Positions 46,939 through 60,000 of a stretch of DNA of 64,000 nt are shown piece by piece. Within the stretch, counting starts at the first letter, position 1; each line of letters starts with the position of its first letter. A model generated the notes under the pieces. It was not told where the DNA came from. It was given only the letters and a program-made list of their open reading frames with translations, and did no database searches. A program made the position numbers and the translations under genes. The stretch spans positions 78,575,189 through 78,639,188 of the forward strand of contig OV884009.1 in the NCBI GenBank assembly GCA_930367205.1, read 5' to 3'. This stretch comes from Acanthosoma haemorrhoidale (taxonomy: Eukaryota; Arthropoda; Insecta; Hemiptera; Acanthosomatidae).

Positions 46939-48469
46939 TATATATAAATGTTTAAGTTATATTAATCAATATAAATAGGCTGAAAGCTATCAATACCCTA
47001 TCCTACTTTGTGTCTTCAAACATTATCTGTGATATATTTAATATTCTCATTGCGTTACCGTATTTGATGAAGGAAAATCGAGAAAATTCTAATCTTAATA
47101 TGGGACTTCTTAAGATTTTCTTATTATTATTATAAGAATTCTTAAGAAATCTTAAAAATTAGCGAAATCCGAATCCCGACCACATAAGCTTAATTTTATT
47201 TTTATTCAACTCGTTTTTTTGTTTTATTAAAAAAAAAAAACATATTTAAGGATGTTGTGGAATATATCTTAATATATCTTTCGCTTTCACGAAGGCTATC
47301 ACAAACATTACAAACAGAAGGAAAGGCCATGAATAAAAGTTCAAACTCTAACCAAAATAATAGAAAATTCTTCTTAATAATCTGTATTTTAAAAACTTAA
47401 AATAAATTTAATTTTTCACAATTTTTTCAAAGAAAAAACTGCCAATTATATTTGAACTACTAAATACAAGTACAATGATAAACCACTTTTTTTCTTTTTA
47501 GCCTGTCTAGGATAATCCTGTAAATAGATTATTTTAACTCTAATTATTGTAAAGGTTTTTTCTATTCAAACGTAGATAACTAATGGACGTACTGAAAACA
47601 AGTACCTCGTTTTTTTTACGCACAACATTTCGTTCCTACCTATAAAAACGAAACAGTGTAAATTTCCTGTATATTGAAATGGAGTTTTATCATCGCTCAA
47701 TGTAGTTTATTTTCCAGCCTCCAATAAAACTAAAGCTAATTATCACAATCAAATAAATTGTCTATTCCATCGTAAAATAAATTTTGGATTTCATGAGGTG
47801 ATTTAAAAATAACAGTCAGTGTGGCATAAACTTTATATATTTACATAAATTTCCGTTTATATTGGTTTCTGAGTGCTAAACTATGTTCAGTGTTCTCGGG
47901 AAACAATGAGATAAATTATTTACCTACTACAAAGCATCATGTTAAGACGGTTGAAAATTAAAAACACAAGCAGATGTGGATTTCATTTAATCAATTAATT
48001 TTCTACTATATTCTGATTATAAAGATTTTAATTACAATGAGCTTGTACAGCATTATTAATTGGGATGTACGAATTTGTACATACCAAGTAAATTAGTACA
48101 ATCTTATTTTATAACGTATATTATTCAAACGTACTACGAGAATATTAATCACTGTTTACGCCATTTGCGTAAAATTAATTTCATTTTAATTTGAATTTGC
48201 TATTCAATAAGTAATTACCCGAAACCATTCGGTATTTCAGTGAATCACAGACGCTGGCGCTGCCTGCCGGCTCGAGCAGAGTTTTTTCCCCCACTTTTGA
48301 CACTCGACTGGTAACTTCATGTACAATATAGCGTCCTTTTTTGTCTTCAACAGTTGTCATTTTTTCACACTGTTTTTCAAGCGTATTCTCAACGCCATTA
48401 TCTTTATTTAGTCATTATTCAATTCACTATTACGCAGTCTTGGAGAGGCGACATTTCAGATTAAACGCA
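46939..48469. other. AT-rich DNA, nothing recognised
   Basis: Contains a small TTCTTAAGATTTTC / AAGAATTCTTAAGAA palindromic region at 47107-47152. A GC-richer patch at 48240-48310 has no recognisable motif. Confidence 0.45.
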
Positions 48470-48585
48470 GACAGCTAATAGATAAATCTGGGGTTTGGGC
48501 CCAAATCTCTAGGTTGTCGGAGTTCAAGAAGGGAGATTCGCACGCTGATCCGTGAGGTCCCGGGTTCGACTCCCGGCGTAGTCAC
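48470..48585 (+). pseudogene. tRNA-like / SINE-like segment with perfect T arm
   Basis: CCCGGGTTCGACTCCCGG at 48557-48576 forms a perfect five-pair T stem with a TTCGACT loop and a good pol III B box (GGTTCGACTCC). A four-pair anticodon-like stem CACG/CGTG precedes it. The D arm and acceptor partner cannot be found, so this is a degenerate tRNA or SINE head. A T9 run at 48591 could terminate pol III. Confidence 0.45.
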
Positions 48586-48613
48586 TAAATTTTTTTTTGG
48601 CTAATATATATAT

Positions 48614-48650
48614 GCTTTTATTGTGCTAAAATTACAATCTGCCTTATTAA
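48614..48650 (-). mobile_element. Jockey family A, 3' terminal scrap
   Basis: CTTTTATTGTGCTAAAATTA then CAATCTGCCTTATTAATTGC matches the reversed family A terminus. About 37 bp only. Confidence 0.65.
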
Positions 48651-48929
48651 TTGCCTGGCTAATAATTATATAATTATTACTATTATGGGTTCAAAATTAC
48701 AGTGAAGTCTTGAAGCCAAAAATACTTTATACTGGAAAAACTTCTCGTAATATCTGTTAAAAATCTACTTTTCAATAAAAATATTCACATAAAAAAGCTT
48801 GTGAAAACCACACATCTTTGATTAGTGCTCAGCATCGTACCTACATCGCTATCGCCATCTCAGACAAGGACTTGGTGCAGAGACACAAATTTGTCGAAAC
48901 TTCGTTTAATTAATACTTTTTTTTTTATG

Positions 48930-49046
48930 TAAATGTGATAAAATTACAATCTGCCTTACTGGGAAATAAGTAATTGTGATAACTGCTGATAATATATTAT
49001 TCAGTATTTACAAACAGCCTAGAGACCTCCTAAATCCACATGGTTA
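48930..49046 (-). mobile_element. Jockey family A, 3' terminal fragment
   Basis: AATGTGATAAAATTACAATC, a GGAAATAAGTAATTGTGATA block, CAGTATTTACAAACAGCCTA and GAGACCTCCTAAATCCACAT occur in order, with ~30 bp of the usual CATACC...TTCAT section missing. Preceded by poly-T (48919-48926). Confidence 0.8.
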
Positions 49047-51975
49047 TCTATTTATACATTTAACATATATCGTCCTCTTACTTACGTAACTTTCGATGTC
49101 CCTATAACTAATTCACATATCTCGCGATAGTTCGTTTGTTTTCAACTTCCTTAATAAACAAAATGCAATTTAGTTAATATTTTATTTTTAAAAATACGTA
49201 TATATTCGCTAAGAAGAATCGTTGATCTAATAGAGGAAAACCAGTACGCAACCGATCCACGTACTGAGTGTTTGTATTGATTTTGTTTTATTCTTGTCTT
49301 TAATGAGTCAAACAGGAGAAAAAACAGAGATTATGATCAGATTATTTTTTTTACTATTTAGCAAAACATGGCTAAATTTCTACGTTTTTTTTTTTTAATT
49401 TACTGAACTCTATAAATCCACTAATTAGGAAAATAGGAAACTAAACTAAATTTACATCCATCAGGCAACCAAACATATTCGATCACAACAGTGCCACATC
49501 TCAAGCTAAATTCATAGATAATCATATTAAATATATTATTCCTTCTTTTATCATTTACTTTTTATTTCGCATAATCATTATTTTGTTATTTAGCAGGGGT
49601 TTTGTTGGTTTTCCCAAATTTCAAAAATTTTGTTCTTGATGGGCTTATCGACATAATTATGAACAGATTGCTGGTGGCCACCATAGATCATGTGTTCCTC
49701 AAAGATAACTGCTCATCGAAGACATCTCAGGAGGCACAAAGACTTCGCGGTGTCACGCCAGTACCTTTCTTGTTATTCGTGAGAACTAATAAGCAGGTGA
49801 GTAACCACTTGTAACCTACTGTTTATCAGCAAACCAGAGAGTTAGCAGATACAATCGATCTTCATTTTAAACCAGGAACTTTTGTCAGTAATTTACTATA
49901 TAGATATTTTTCCTCAACTGAAGGATTTTTATTTTATTTCTTGTATATTTGTTGCTTTAATTAGGAATATATTTGTTTGCTTTTCCTAACAGTGATCGTT
50001 GAGAGATCTTTCATATCCTTTTATACTTCTCAACAATAGCTATATCATGTATATATTGTTTTTAAAAGAAGTAATACCCATTAGTTATTTTTAATTTAGT
50101 TGATCATATAGCATTGCATTGCATGTTCAACGACACTTCTAAACATTTCCATGTGTCGTAGAATATGCCTTTAATCTTTTAAATCGGGTTATCGAAGGGG
50201 AGTTATTTTTACGTCCATCATTGTAGAGATGCAGGCAAACGGACATAAAAAAACTTGTCTAATGCTTGTTCGAAAGTATATCTTACCCCTACGGGCTCAA
50301 CGATAAAATAGAATTACCACTGGTAATAGAAAATGTAAAAATCCACCGATTGTAAGTCTTATTGTAAGTACTAACGAGGGGGGTGGAGTGGAATGTGTTG
50401 GTTTGTTAGAGACATGGTGCATTATCCCAAAGGTATTTGTGTAGCCCATTTGTAAGTACGTAGATTTGACCACGTTACGAATTATTACGCTGGTACAGGC
50501 GTTACGTTAAATTTAACATCCAAGTTTAAAACGCCATCTGATAGCACCATTTCAAATCATGAAACTAACACGCGTTCATGATTATTTTCAGCCCTTTATT
50601 CTGGATAAATAAGTGTACGTTTGTAACACTAGTGGATTAAAGTAGTGATGTCCTCGTTTTTCATTATGTAAAACGTGATTGTTAATAACATTAACACTCT
50701 GAAAAGAGACTTATACTTACATACTTATACTTTGAAATATTTTTATATGAAAATACACTAATTTTTCAAAAGAAGGCTTCACAGTATCTCCATTTTTTTG
50801 TCTCTACATTGGTCAACGATTTTCCACGATTTTTTTCACTATCGTCCCTTTCTTCTTACATCATATAACGAATTGGTAAACTCCTAATATGTATAAAAGA
50901 AATTTTCTTTTACAAATCGTGACATAAATCCAGTGTAACTGTACAATCGTTGTTTACGCGGGAAGATTACCGCGAGGTTGTTTAATTTGTATGTAGGGGA
51001 AATAGCTCTGGGGGGTGCTGCACTCTAGCGAGCCAATTGATGTCAGAAACCGTTTTGGGAGTAATTCTCCATTGTGTTTTATTAATTTGCAAAGGCTAGA
51101 TCTGGACTCCGGTCGAATGGGGTGTTTGAAAGAGCCAAGGAAAATTATTTCCAGTTTTGATTTTCAAATTTACCGATAGTTGGTGTTCGTAATTTCATTT
51201 CTTGATACCAGAGTTTTTTTCATATGTGTAAAACGATCCTTTCATCGCTGACTACTGGGGAAGAATTGTTTGCTGTTTCTGGATTCTTGGCGTGGCCATC
51301 AGGTAGATTCGGGCTTATCCTAAACTTTCTCTGTCCTTTCATGTCCCTCATATTTCGCCAAGAAGCCGAACCGCTCAAGAAAGAAGCTATCCAACCCCAG
51401 GTAAGTGTGAACAGTTTTTCGTTATTGGGGGTTTGAAGGGACGAATAGATATTTTGGGTTTTCGATCTTTTTGAAAGCCGATCGATAGAGTTTTGAAATT
51501 CTCAGATTTAATGATTTCATTGATTTTGAATCAATTTAAAATTGCTAATTAATTAAATTCCATTGGCTATACCAATCGTAATACTAGTAAATTAGAGTAA
51601 CAATGTGCTCACCACTCATGTTAAATAATGTAAAACTTTAATATTATTAATTTTCCTATTGACTAAAATTTGTCTTTATACTGCTTGTTTTATTCTTAAT
51701 ATACCAATATATATGTTATATAGTTAACTAGTCTGTATAATTGGTAGACTTCCCAAGCTTTTTTTGAACAGTTATTTTTACCTCAACAAATAAAAGTTTT
51801 CATGTAAATGTTAACAGAATTTTTGCGTCTCTTGAAATAAACAACGGGGGATCTTCAATCAAAAATCGTTCGTTCGATTTAAAAACAAAATTAACCCGGG
51901 CAAATAAAACCCCACAGTATTGTCACCTTTCCGGCTGTGAGAAGAATGCAATGGTTTGTGAAATCTGACAAGCCG
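49047..51975. other. AT-rich DNA with two candidate host exons
   Basis: Two frames end at good 5' splice sites. At 49590-49795 a TTATTTAGCAG acceptor-like site leads into a ~67-codon frame ending CAG|GTGAGT. At 51224-51401 a frame ending CCCAG|GTAAGTGTG follows a CCAG at 51207. Neither translation resembles a family I know, and the two may not belong together. Both are weak candidates. Confidence 0.25.
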
Positions 51976-52900
51976 TTTTTTTTTTTTTGTTTTTGTTTTT
52001 TTTTCCTTCTTCATAGCCCCTTTTAATTTACAGATAATTATATATAATTATAGATCCTCTGGCGAATCTATTTACAAATTATTTTGTATTTCCTGTAGCA
52101 TCACTACATTATATACAGGTTTTGTTATTTTATAGAAATTATATAATGAATAAACAAGTATAATGATATACATTCTACATGACTTGACTGAACTGACTAA
52201 TAAGGTGATGGGGCTCACCTTTTTGATCAACCTTAAAACTAACTTACATACTAATTCTTATCCTAATTTTTCCCCGACAGTCTGTTGCCATCGATGCGGG
52301 AGGGGTGGTGGGGTCATAGTGTTAAACACTGGATTTGTCAGGTGCTGCAACGAGTCAAAAAACTTAATGTGTCTCCGGCGGATGAACTCACCCACCGACG
52401 GCACACCAAGCAACGGGTGCAGGTCAGCGTTCTTCAACCTCTCGAAAGAGGTATGTCGGACCATTTTTCGCATGATTCCATTCTGGAAGTGTTGGAGACA
52501 TTTGGCTGTATTGTCAGTCAAGTGGGTAAATAGCGGGGCACGGTACAGCAGAGCTGGCCGGAGGACACATTTATATATCATCAATTTAAGACGAAGTGAC
52601 AGGTTAGGTGAAGTTAGCAAGTGCGATAGCCGGTAAGACCTTTGTCGTACTTTTTCTATTTTATTACTAAAATGAGTAGAGAAATGGAGATGCCTATCCA
52701 TTTTTATACCCAAATAGTGCATTGAGAAAGCTGGTGAGCTCTCTTGCCCTCCCACGCTATACGATTTTGGCAAGGATTTTTTCCCCTTTTGGAGGGTTTT
52801 TCTTCTTAAAAACGCGATGTCTTTTATACCGATAAAAATGTCAATAAAGAGAACATGACCATGTTCTGTCCACATTATATAATATTTGCCATACAAAACA
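51976..52900 (-). mobile_element. Jockey family B, longest copy (ORF2 C-terminus, 3' UTR, A tail)
   Basis: Poly-T at 51976-52002 is the reversed A tail; the 3' UTR runs to about 52255. On the minus strand a 212-codon frame (52896-52258) contains HYLGIKMDRHLHFSTHFSNK, LKLMIYKCVLRPALLYRAPL and FFDSLQHLTNPVFNTMTPPP, the post-palm tail of a Jockey-type ORF2 (YLGIxLDxxLxFxxHI, LxxxKxVLRPxLxYxxPxW). The normal YADD palm is missing upstream, so it is 5' truncated. This single long frame is intact, so the copy may be among the younger ones. Matches 22935-23450 in opposite orientation. Confidence 0.88.
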
Positions 52901-53274
52901 AAACAATATTAGACGTTTTAAGTTGTAAAATACATACCTTTACCTAAATTAGAAAAATTCATTCTTCGAGAAAATACATAATTTAGAAGAAACTTTAGAA
53001 AAATATTCCTTATATTAACGGCCATCCAACGACACTATTCAATACTGATTTAATTTTCGAATTACAAAAATACAGCATAATATAAGACGATTCCTCCATA
53101 CCCACGTGAAGGTCAATAATTTACTTTCGACTTTTGAAAAGTTTCGTTAGTAATCAGCCAAATGGTGATCGTTATTGCATCTAGCTTCAATCACTTTCTC
53201 GCCCTAGGATTTATTCCTCTATGTGGTTAACTCAGCTTATTTAACTCTGTAAGCGGGTTAACTCAGTAAATTAG
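52901..53274. other. AT-rich DNA, nothing recognised
   Basis: No frame or repeat of note. Confidence 0.45.
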
Positions 53275-53440
53275 TAGCTACTTGAATAAAGAAGTAGCAA
53301 ACTCGATTAATAATACCTAATTTAAGGTTGAGAGGTAACGCCTAGTGCTGATCACACTAGGACCTCAACACAACCTACCAACTATAGCGGCAACCTATGG
53401 TCAGCCCTTACCGCTTTATGAGGTCCTTACCCCATAGATT
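53275..53440 (+). repeat. SINE-like family C, copy at 53 kb
   Basis: TAGCTACTTGAATAAAGAAG then AGCAAACTCGATTAAT, AATTTAAGGTTGAGAGGTAA, CACACTAGGACC and CAACCTACCAAC match copies at 10.9, 20.2 and 25.3 kb. The B-box end is not visible. Confidence 0.6.
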
Positions 53441-55617
53441 ATTTTTTTAAATTTATTAAGGCAACGAAATGTTTTCACTGGTGACGACCAGAGATTGACG
53501 CTGAAGATAATTATTCCTAATGTTTGATTCATCAATGATTGGTTCAAGATGAGTCCTAATCGTCCACCTTTTGCCACCTCTGGTTCATAATTCACCTGCT
53601 ATAATAGCGTAATTGTGGGCATATGACCCGCAAAGCCTCGACCTTATTAGCTTGAGATATGGCTCCTGGATCAAGTTAGCTAGTTTGCACCTATCAATTA
53701 GACCTAACAAGTTCCAAACTGCTTTCGTCCCTTGCCCTAAATTATACTTATTTGTCTCACTATTTATTCTTACTCAATCTAACATACAAAAGGTCAACCT
53801 ATAAATAGTAAACCATCTACCCCTCACTAGTTATAAAAATGAAATAAATAATATAAATTTTAACACTGCCGAGAATAGTCTGGATGTAGTCCGGGGGGCT
53901 TGAGTTCCCTCAGGAACGTTATTAACGTTATTTTCGACTAGCGATACTTTTTTTATCAGTTAAACCACATCGTAAAAAAAGACGTTTTTCAACAAATAAA
54001 TAAAAACAGTGAAAAATAAATATTTAATAGAAAAGAAATCAAGTCAAGTGACACACTTCAGAATTGAGGGATATATTACGGCTTCCAATACAACTGTAAT
54101 ACATATTTACTGACCCATGAAGTCCCAAAACATTTTACAATTTATTAATCAGGATGTTTGCATGTTTATTTTATTACTGTCCTCAATCAGATATAAAAAT
54201 ATTTATTTAGTAAGCACTGTTTTGAAGACTTCTTGATTTTTAATAGGGGTCATTTTATACTAGCGTCATTTAAGGTGTCTAACTAATTTATTTGAAGAAT
54301 TTTTTGTGTTAAAAAATAATATGAAGGTAAATAATTGCTTCCAATTACATTGGAGAAATAATTTTTAATTCTCTAATTTCTTCATTATCATTTTACCTGC
54401 ATTGTTGTGAATCATACATCATAATATCAGATAAAAAAAAATGAATGATCATTTAATCAATTACAATCATGTTTATCACCTGTATTTATCACGCCTATTA
54501 TCAAATCACTTCCATATGAAATATCATATCTCTAGCTTTTACCGGTAATTCACAAACAGGAGCGCAAAAACCACTTGGGTGAAAATATAAGGGTTTCTGG
54601 TTTTGCGAACATGACTAAACCCTTTAATTACATTATATTGAAAGTGACTGAAACGAAATAAAAAATATGATCTAAATTGTTTGCTTTCAAAACTCAATAT
54701 TTTGGGACGTCTAAATTTCCTCTTGTGACACCGCTCACCATTGAAAAAAATCATAAATTTAAACCTTTGACAGATTTTGAGTTGTCACTCGAGACATTTT
54801 AAGGAGTAAACTTTTGTCACGTTTGATTTGTTTTTTAGTTTTTACTGCGACTCTAACTGGTAAGGAGTAGAATTGGCAGAAATCATTCTATAGGCTACTG
54901 GTTAATTAAATGAACTTGTACAATTTGAATTGCAAATGGGAGCTATGTAAATGAAAATGTTAATAAAGCAAGCGCAATATCTTTCATTTCAATATATATG
55001 TATTAGATATATATTAAATAAACATATATACGTATCATACGTTGAGCAAAGTTGATATTTCCTAATCTATCAGGCCACAGTCATATTGTAATGGAATTTA
55101 GAATCAAACTGAATTTATCTACTAGAAGTAAGCTGAGTTTAGAAAGTGGGGTTTTTGGTGAAATTCGCTTTGAATGCCGTTTGTTGCTGATCGGCCGATG
55201 GGCCAGTCGAGTATACGTTTTTCGCCCATACTCGAACCACTCCCATTCGACCATTCCTGAAAAAGAATCATAATGTATTCAGTGCTCACCAAGGTATTAC
55301 CTCTCAGTGAAAATTAGACATTAGTGTTCAAGATAAAGTGGTTTTCAGACATCAAAAGACTCTGTCATCCTTTAATAACACTTCCTACTCCTTAATTATA
55401 CAACTATCCATTAATTACCACAGGTAACGGATTATCCTGAAAAATTTAAGGTTGTGGTAGTAGTAAAGTAATTTTTATTATATACAAGTATCAAGTATTG
55501 GAGCAACCAATAGCGGATTAAAGTCAACGAATCAAAATATTCCCACATTACCTTTGCCCTCTACCACTGTCCTGTCCACTAGTTTATTTTAATTCCATTC
55601 CTCTTCCTATATCCAAG
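53441..55617. other. AT-rich DNA, one short repeat core
   Basis: At 54118-54165 AAGTCCCAAAACATTTTACA then ATTTATTAATCAGGATGTTT matches the minus strand of 58466-58510. Otherwise short frames only. Confidence 0.4.
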
Positions 55618-56375
55618 TCATACGGTATTTAGGCTTCCATCTCGACAAAAAGCTGACATGGAACCCACACACGAGGCTAAAAAGACGAGAACTAAACTGA
55701 CGCTTTGGAGAACTGTACAGACTACTTCGAAGGACATCCCATCTCTCAATAAAAAATAAATTACTAATCTACAAAGCTATTACTGGACATACGGAATAGA
55801 TGGACGACATAAAGCAAAAAAGTCGAACATCAAGCGTATCCAATTCTTTCAATTAAAAGTCCTGAGACCAATAGTCAATGCCCCTTATTACGTCACCAAC
55901 AAAACCCTTAATAACGATCTTAATAAATAAAAGTTTAAGAAATGACATAGTAACCTAATCCCCTTGCACAGTCATTACACTGCGCCACTCATCCTTATAA
56001 TTCTCGTTGGAGACAAAAGCGGCAGTGGCCTCTTAGCCTGCTATAAATACGTAATAGTGGGAGTCCTGGCAATGACCAGTTTCTCCAATCATGCCCTGGG
56101 CGTCTGTGGCTCTCACGCTCTTGGTCGGCCTCCGCTGGCTCTTATCCAGAGACGCGGCTGACGTGAGTGGAGCGTGAGGGACTTCCCAAGACTCCGCTTC
56201 CTCTTCCACATGCGAGGGAGGTAATAACCATGAGGATTTGGGAGGTCTTAGGGCTGTTGGTAAATACTGTATAATGAGCAAGTGAAGGAAAATTGTAATT
56301 ATAGTAAGAACGAGAACATTTATCACAATTACTTATTGCCCAATAAGGCAGATTGTAATTGCATCGCAATAAAGA
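55618..56375 (+). mobile_element. Jockey family A, ORF2 tail and complete 3' UTR
   Basis: Coding part: RYLGFHLDKKLTWNPHTRLK then RRELN, stop, RFGELYRLLRRTSHLSIKNK, LLIYKAI. This is the YLGxxLDxxLTWxxH section and the RRTSHLS section after the RT palm. A deletion and frame breaks follow. From about 55960 the family 3' UTR reads to the ATTGCATCGCAATAAAGAAG terminus at 56372. It gives the orientation and 3' end of the family, and links the non-coding repeats to a Jockey ORF2. Confidence 0.9.
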
Positions 56376-56589
56376 AGTTTCAACATATATTATATACAAG
56401 AACAATTATTAAAAAAATTACAATAATACACATAGACTTGGATTTAGTCCGTCATTTGATTGTATTCACTGCAACAATTATAAATAAATACATAAATAAA
56501 AGAACGTATTAAGCATGATCAAACTTTTAAGTCTTCCAAGACGTAGCTTCTGATACATGCATATTTAATTTCATACAGTACATGCTATT
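56376..56589. other. No recognised feature
   Basis: AT-rich spacer. Confidence 0.4.
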
Positions 56590-57035
56590 CAGGTATTCCA
56601 GAGCTTCATTACCTGATAATTATCTGCAGAATTATCTGGGATAAAATACATCTGCTAGGAAATGCATATATTCTCGCTGGTTGCAAAGAGAGCAGAGGGC
56701 ATCATTTAAACTCCAGGACTTCGTTTTCATCTTTCGATCTTACGACGGGTTCATCTTGGTTCTGGCTCGCATAATAGTCCTTATAATCCGCATGCTGTTT
56801 AAGTCGTTGACACAAGAGAGTTTCTTACACTCAAATTTAAGTCTTTTATAGGTTGAGTGGAATATCCCGTTTGCCAATTTATCTAGTAGCTTCTGCCTCT
56901 ATTGATATTCGATGTTATGAAGTATTTTATCAACTTCTGTATTCATCTTCTCTGGTGGGGTTAAGGCCAAGTTCTGTACTAGCATTAACTTTGGTTACAT
57001 CACTGTACCATGGTACCCCACCCTTTACCACTTTA
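56590..57035 (-). mobile_element. Non-LTR ORF2 C-terminal zinc-motif remnant
   Basis: On the minus strand a broken frame gives FHSTYKRLKFECKKL, then CVNDLNSMRIIRTIMRARTK, then DALCSLCNQREYMHFLADVF. The CSLCNxxE...HFL arrangement is the C-terminal Cys/His motif found at the end of several insect non-LTR ORF2 proteins (CxxCNxxExxxHFLxxCP). The earlier segment fits the RIxRxxxxxL stretch before it. Stops interrupt the frame. The element family differs from A and B. Confidence 0.55.
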
Positions 57036-60000
57036 TAAGCAAGCCGATATGAAACATTTCAAACTTTTACAATGTAATTTTGATGGAGCTCAGTATGTGA
57101 GTACAAGTGGATGGTTCGCTTGATTCTAGGTGATATGTATAGTTCGACGTATTTCTGGGGAGGAAGAATATTATAATTTTTCATTGTCTACTTTTTTTTT
57201 CTATCGATTGTTTAATTTTGCAAAATTACTCCTTCAACTAGGGCGCGCACACAGGGAGAGGAACAATAAGTAAATATGAATAACATAAAACAGAAATCGA
57301 ATAGGATACATCTGATGTACTAACTGAATTTCATTTGGAAATACCAACGTAAATTGTTATTGAAAGCTACAGCTTCATATGGCTGCTTCTCAAGGGGCTA
57401 AACTCTCTGTCGAATAACAATAAAAGTGGCATTTGCTACTCTCTGTCTCTGAGTACAACTCTTCTAAAACTTTATAGAAGACAAAAGTAATAAATTATTC
57501 CTTAGTGCTGCAAAAAGAGAGACCGTAGAGAGGTTTCTTGATAGCAATCCCGTCCGATTTCTCGGTAAATACTCCGAGAGCTTTGCAGTACTTAAGGAGA
57601 ATATTCTACTCCCTTTGTACGTAGGTCCGATAGTACAGTGACTGAAGAAGACAATGGAATGTTTATTAGCTTTCTGAAGGGCTTGTTCAGAAAAAGTAAG
57701 ATTAAATCTGCGACAAAGGTCAAATACAACAAAGGGTTTAGAGTTTCTCCCTGCTACACCCCTTCCATTTGTTTTATCTCTTAAATTCAGTGATCTGTGG
57801 CGTGGCCATTCTGTTTTGTTCCAATTCATCAATTGTGAGTTTCATTTATTTGTAAATGGTTGCTATCAGCCAACATCACATCTTATTTTAAATCATCCTC
57901 ACTTATAGATAAAGCACTTTTTTATTTGGTCACGTGAGGGAATAAATTTAAATAAGCCCGTGCTACCATTGAACGTCAGCTGCAAACTCAATCAATCTTA
58001 TAAATGTACACACCACGATTTTGTTTCAAACTTTGTTGTCATCCAGTTACGGGACCAATGATATATTGGCTGTTACGGTCAAAATTATGGACTCTAACTG
58101 ATATCTTAAGACTCAACAACAGAAAGTATATGAGATAACATTAAACGCTAAAAGTCGGTCAATATTTATTAATTCAAATAATCAATTATTTAGAGAAGGA
58201 TACCAAATTAATCATTTCTACTTCTTCATTAAATGATATTTTTATAAAACATAACCGTTAAAAATCAATATAACACCATATGCCCACATTAACTATTGCA
58301 GCTAATTTTGTATAGGTTCGATATATTTTATCTTAGTTAAATTCGATGCCACACAGATGGTAAAAATAAAAGTATCCACATCAATACTAGCGAAAGCTCA
58401 TCAATTATTCATTAAGCAAATATTTTTAGCATACTGAACTGGCTATCAGGTTAAAGATCTCAACACCCTGATTAATAATTTATATGTTTTGGGACTTTAG
58501 TGGGCTATAGTCACAAAATTCATTAATACTTCCTATGCCCAAATATTTACTTGTGTGATACATCATTTTGCATAATATCCGTTAATAAGATTTATTTATT
58601 ATTTTATTCATCAGTTTATTGTGATTTTCGGATTCCTCCGGAACATCAGGCACATCTACACAACCAAAAAAAACCATAGTTTAATCACAATAAGCAAAAA
58701 TTGTTTTCTCCATTGAAAACAATATTTCACTAAACGTAAATCATATGCTTACTATTTACATGTTCTGTCATTCTAAATTAGAAACAATATTAAAAAAGAG
58801 AAATAAATTAAGATCATAAATTAAAATATAATCCGGCGATGAAATTCACACTGTTTCAAAATGTCCATGTCAGTCCATGCATTCCCTCAAAAATACATTC
58901 GAAAACGCACAAAACATATCCTCTAGGAATAAAATTTAAATTTATTTAAAATTAAAAGTAAATTTATACCTACTTGTCATAATTTCACTTTGAATAATTA
59001 TTTTATTTTTATTTTTTATTATGTAGGTTTTCTCCTACTGTGTTAGATTTTCATCATGTATTACATTACATTAATAGTAAAAAATATTGCAGTGTAGACA
59101 TGTATACAGTTTCAGTGACCAAAGCATGTAATAATTTTGATTTGTGCTTCTGAGCGCAGGATCGTAAAGTATTTAAATAAATATATAAAAAAAAAGTCAG
59201 AGCTCTCTGGGAATTAGTTATAACTGGAAGAATGATATATACTGCAATGATACCGAGTTAACTATAACAGGAAAACCACAAAAAAATAGAAAAAAAAATT
59301 AAAGAAACGAGACACACTAAGCAGCTGTCGGTAGAACGAGAAGAAAACTGAAGGGAATATTCGACAAGGACGAAGTGGCATAATGACAGAGAATGAAATT
59401 ATTCCCCCTTATTCCTGTCTTGTACATTACACACGATTGTGAGTTCCGACAAGGTCTCTCTCTGTTACAGGCCTTATCGTTCTGCACGGAATGTGAAATT
59501 GAAAGGGAAGTATTTCCGCCGCCTCACTGGGGCAGAAACACATACTCGAGCCCACAATGCGGCCTCAGCCATTGTTCCTTGGTAATTTGGAACAAGCGGA
59601 CTAGTTGTTCCTTATCAAAAAAAGTGAAAAAAAAAATTAAGACAACTGTAAATGATGCACAAATGGGTTTCATTCGAAAATCACAAGTCCCAACACATGA
59701 TATGTGATCATTCAGTACATCGAAGCTCTTGAATTTGAAACCCTACTCAGCATGATAGCATAAATTAGTTTTTAATTACTGAGGTTACTTAGGTTTTTGG
59801 CGCCATCGGGAAACCAAATGGATCCTCCACGTCAAACAAAATATCTTCAAACATGACAAACAACAATCCTGAAATATAAAAGAGCAAATCTCAAAAATAT
59901 CATTCTCCTAAAAAAAAAATCTTTACTTTGGCTGAGTAAAATTATCGAACACGATATTAATGACTATTAAATGGCTTTTTTAGTTTTAGTTTTAAAAACT

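Noticed and set aside
47107..47152. TTCTTAAGA palindromic cluster
   Set aside because: Short AT-rich palindromes are common in this DNA.
52163..52636. 157-codon plus-strand ORF
   Set aside because: Antisense shadow of the Jockey family B ORF2 tail.
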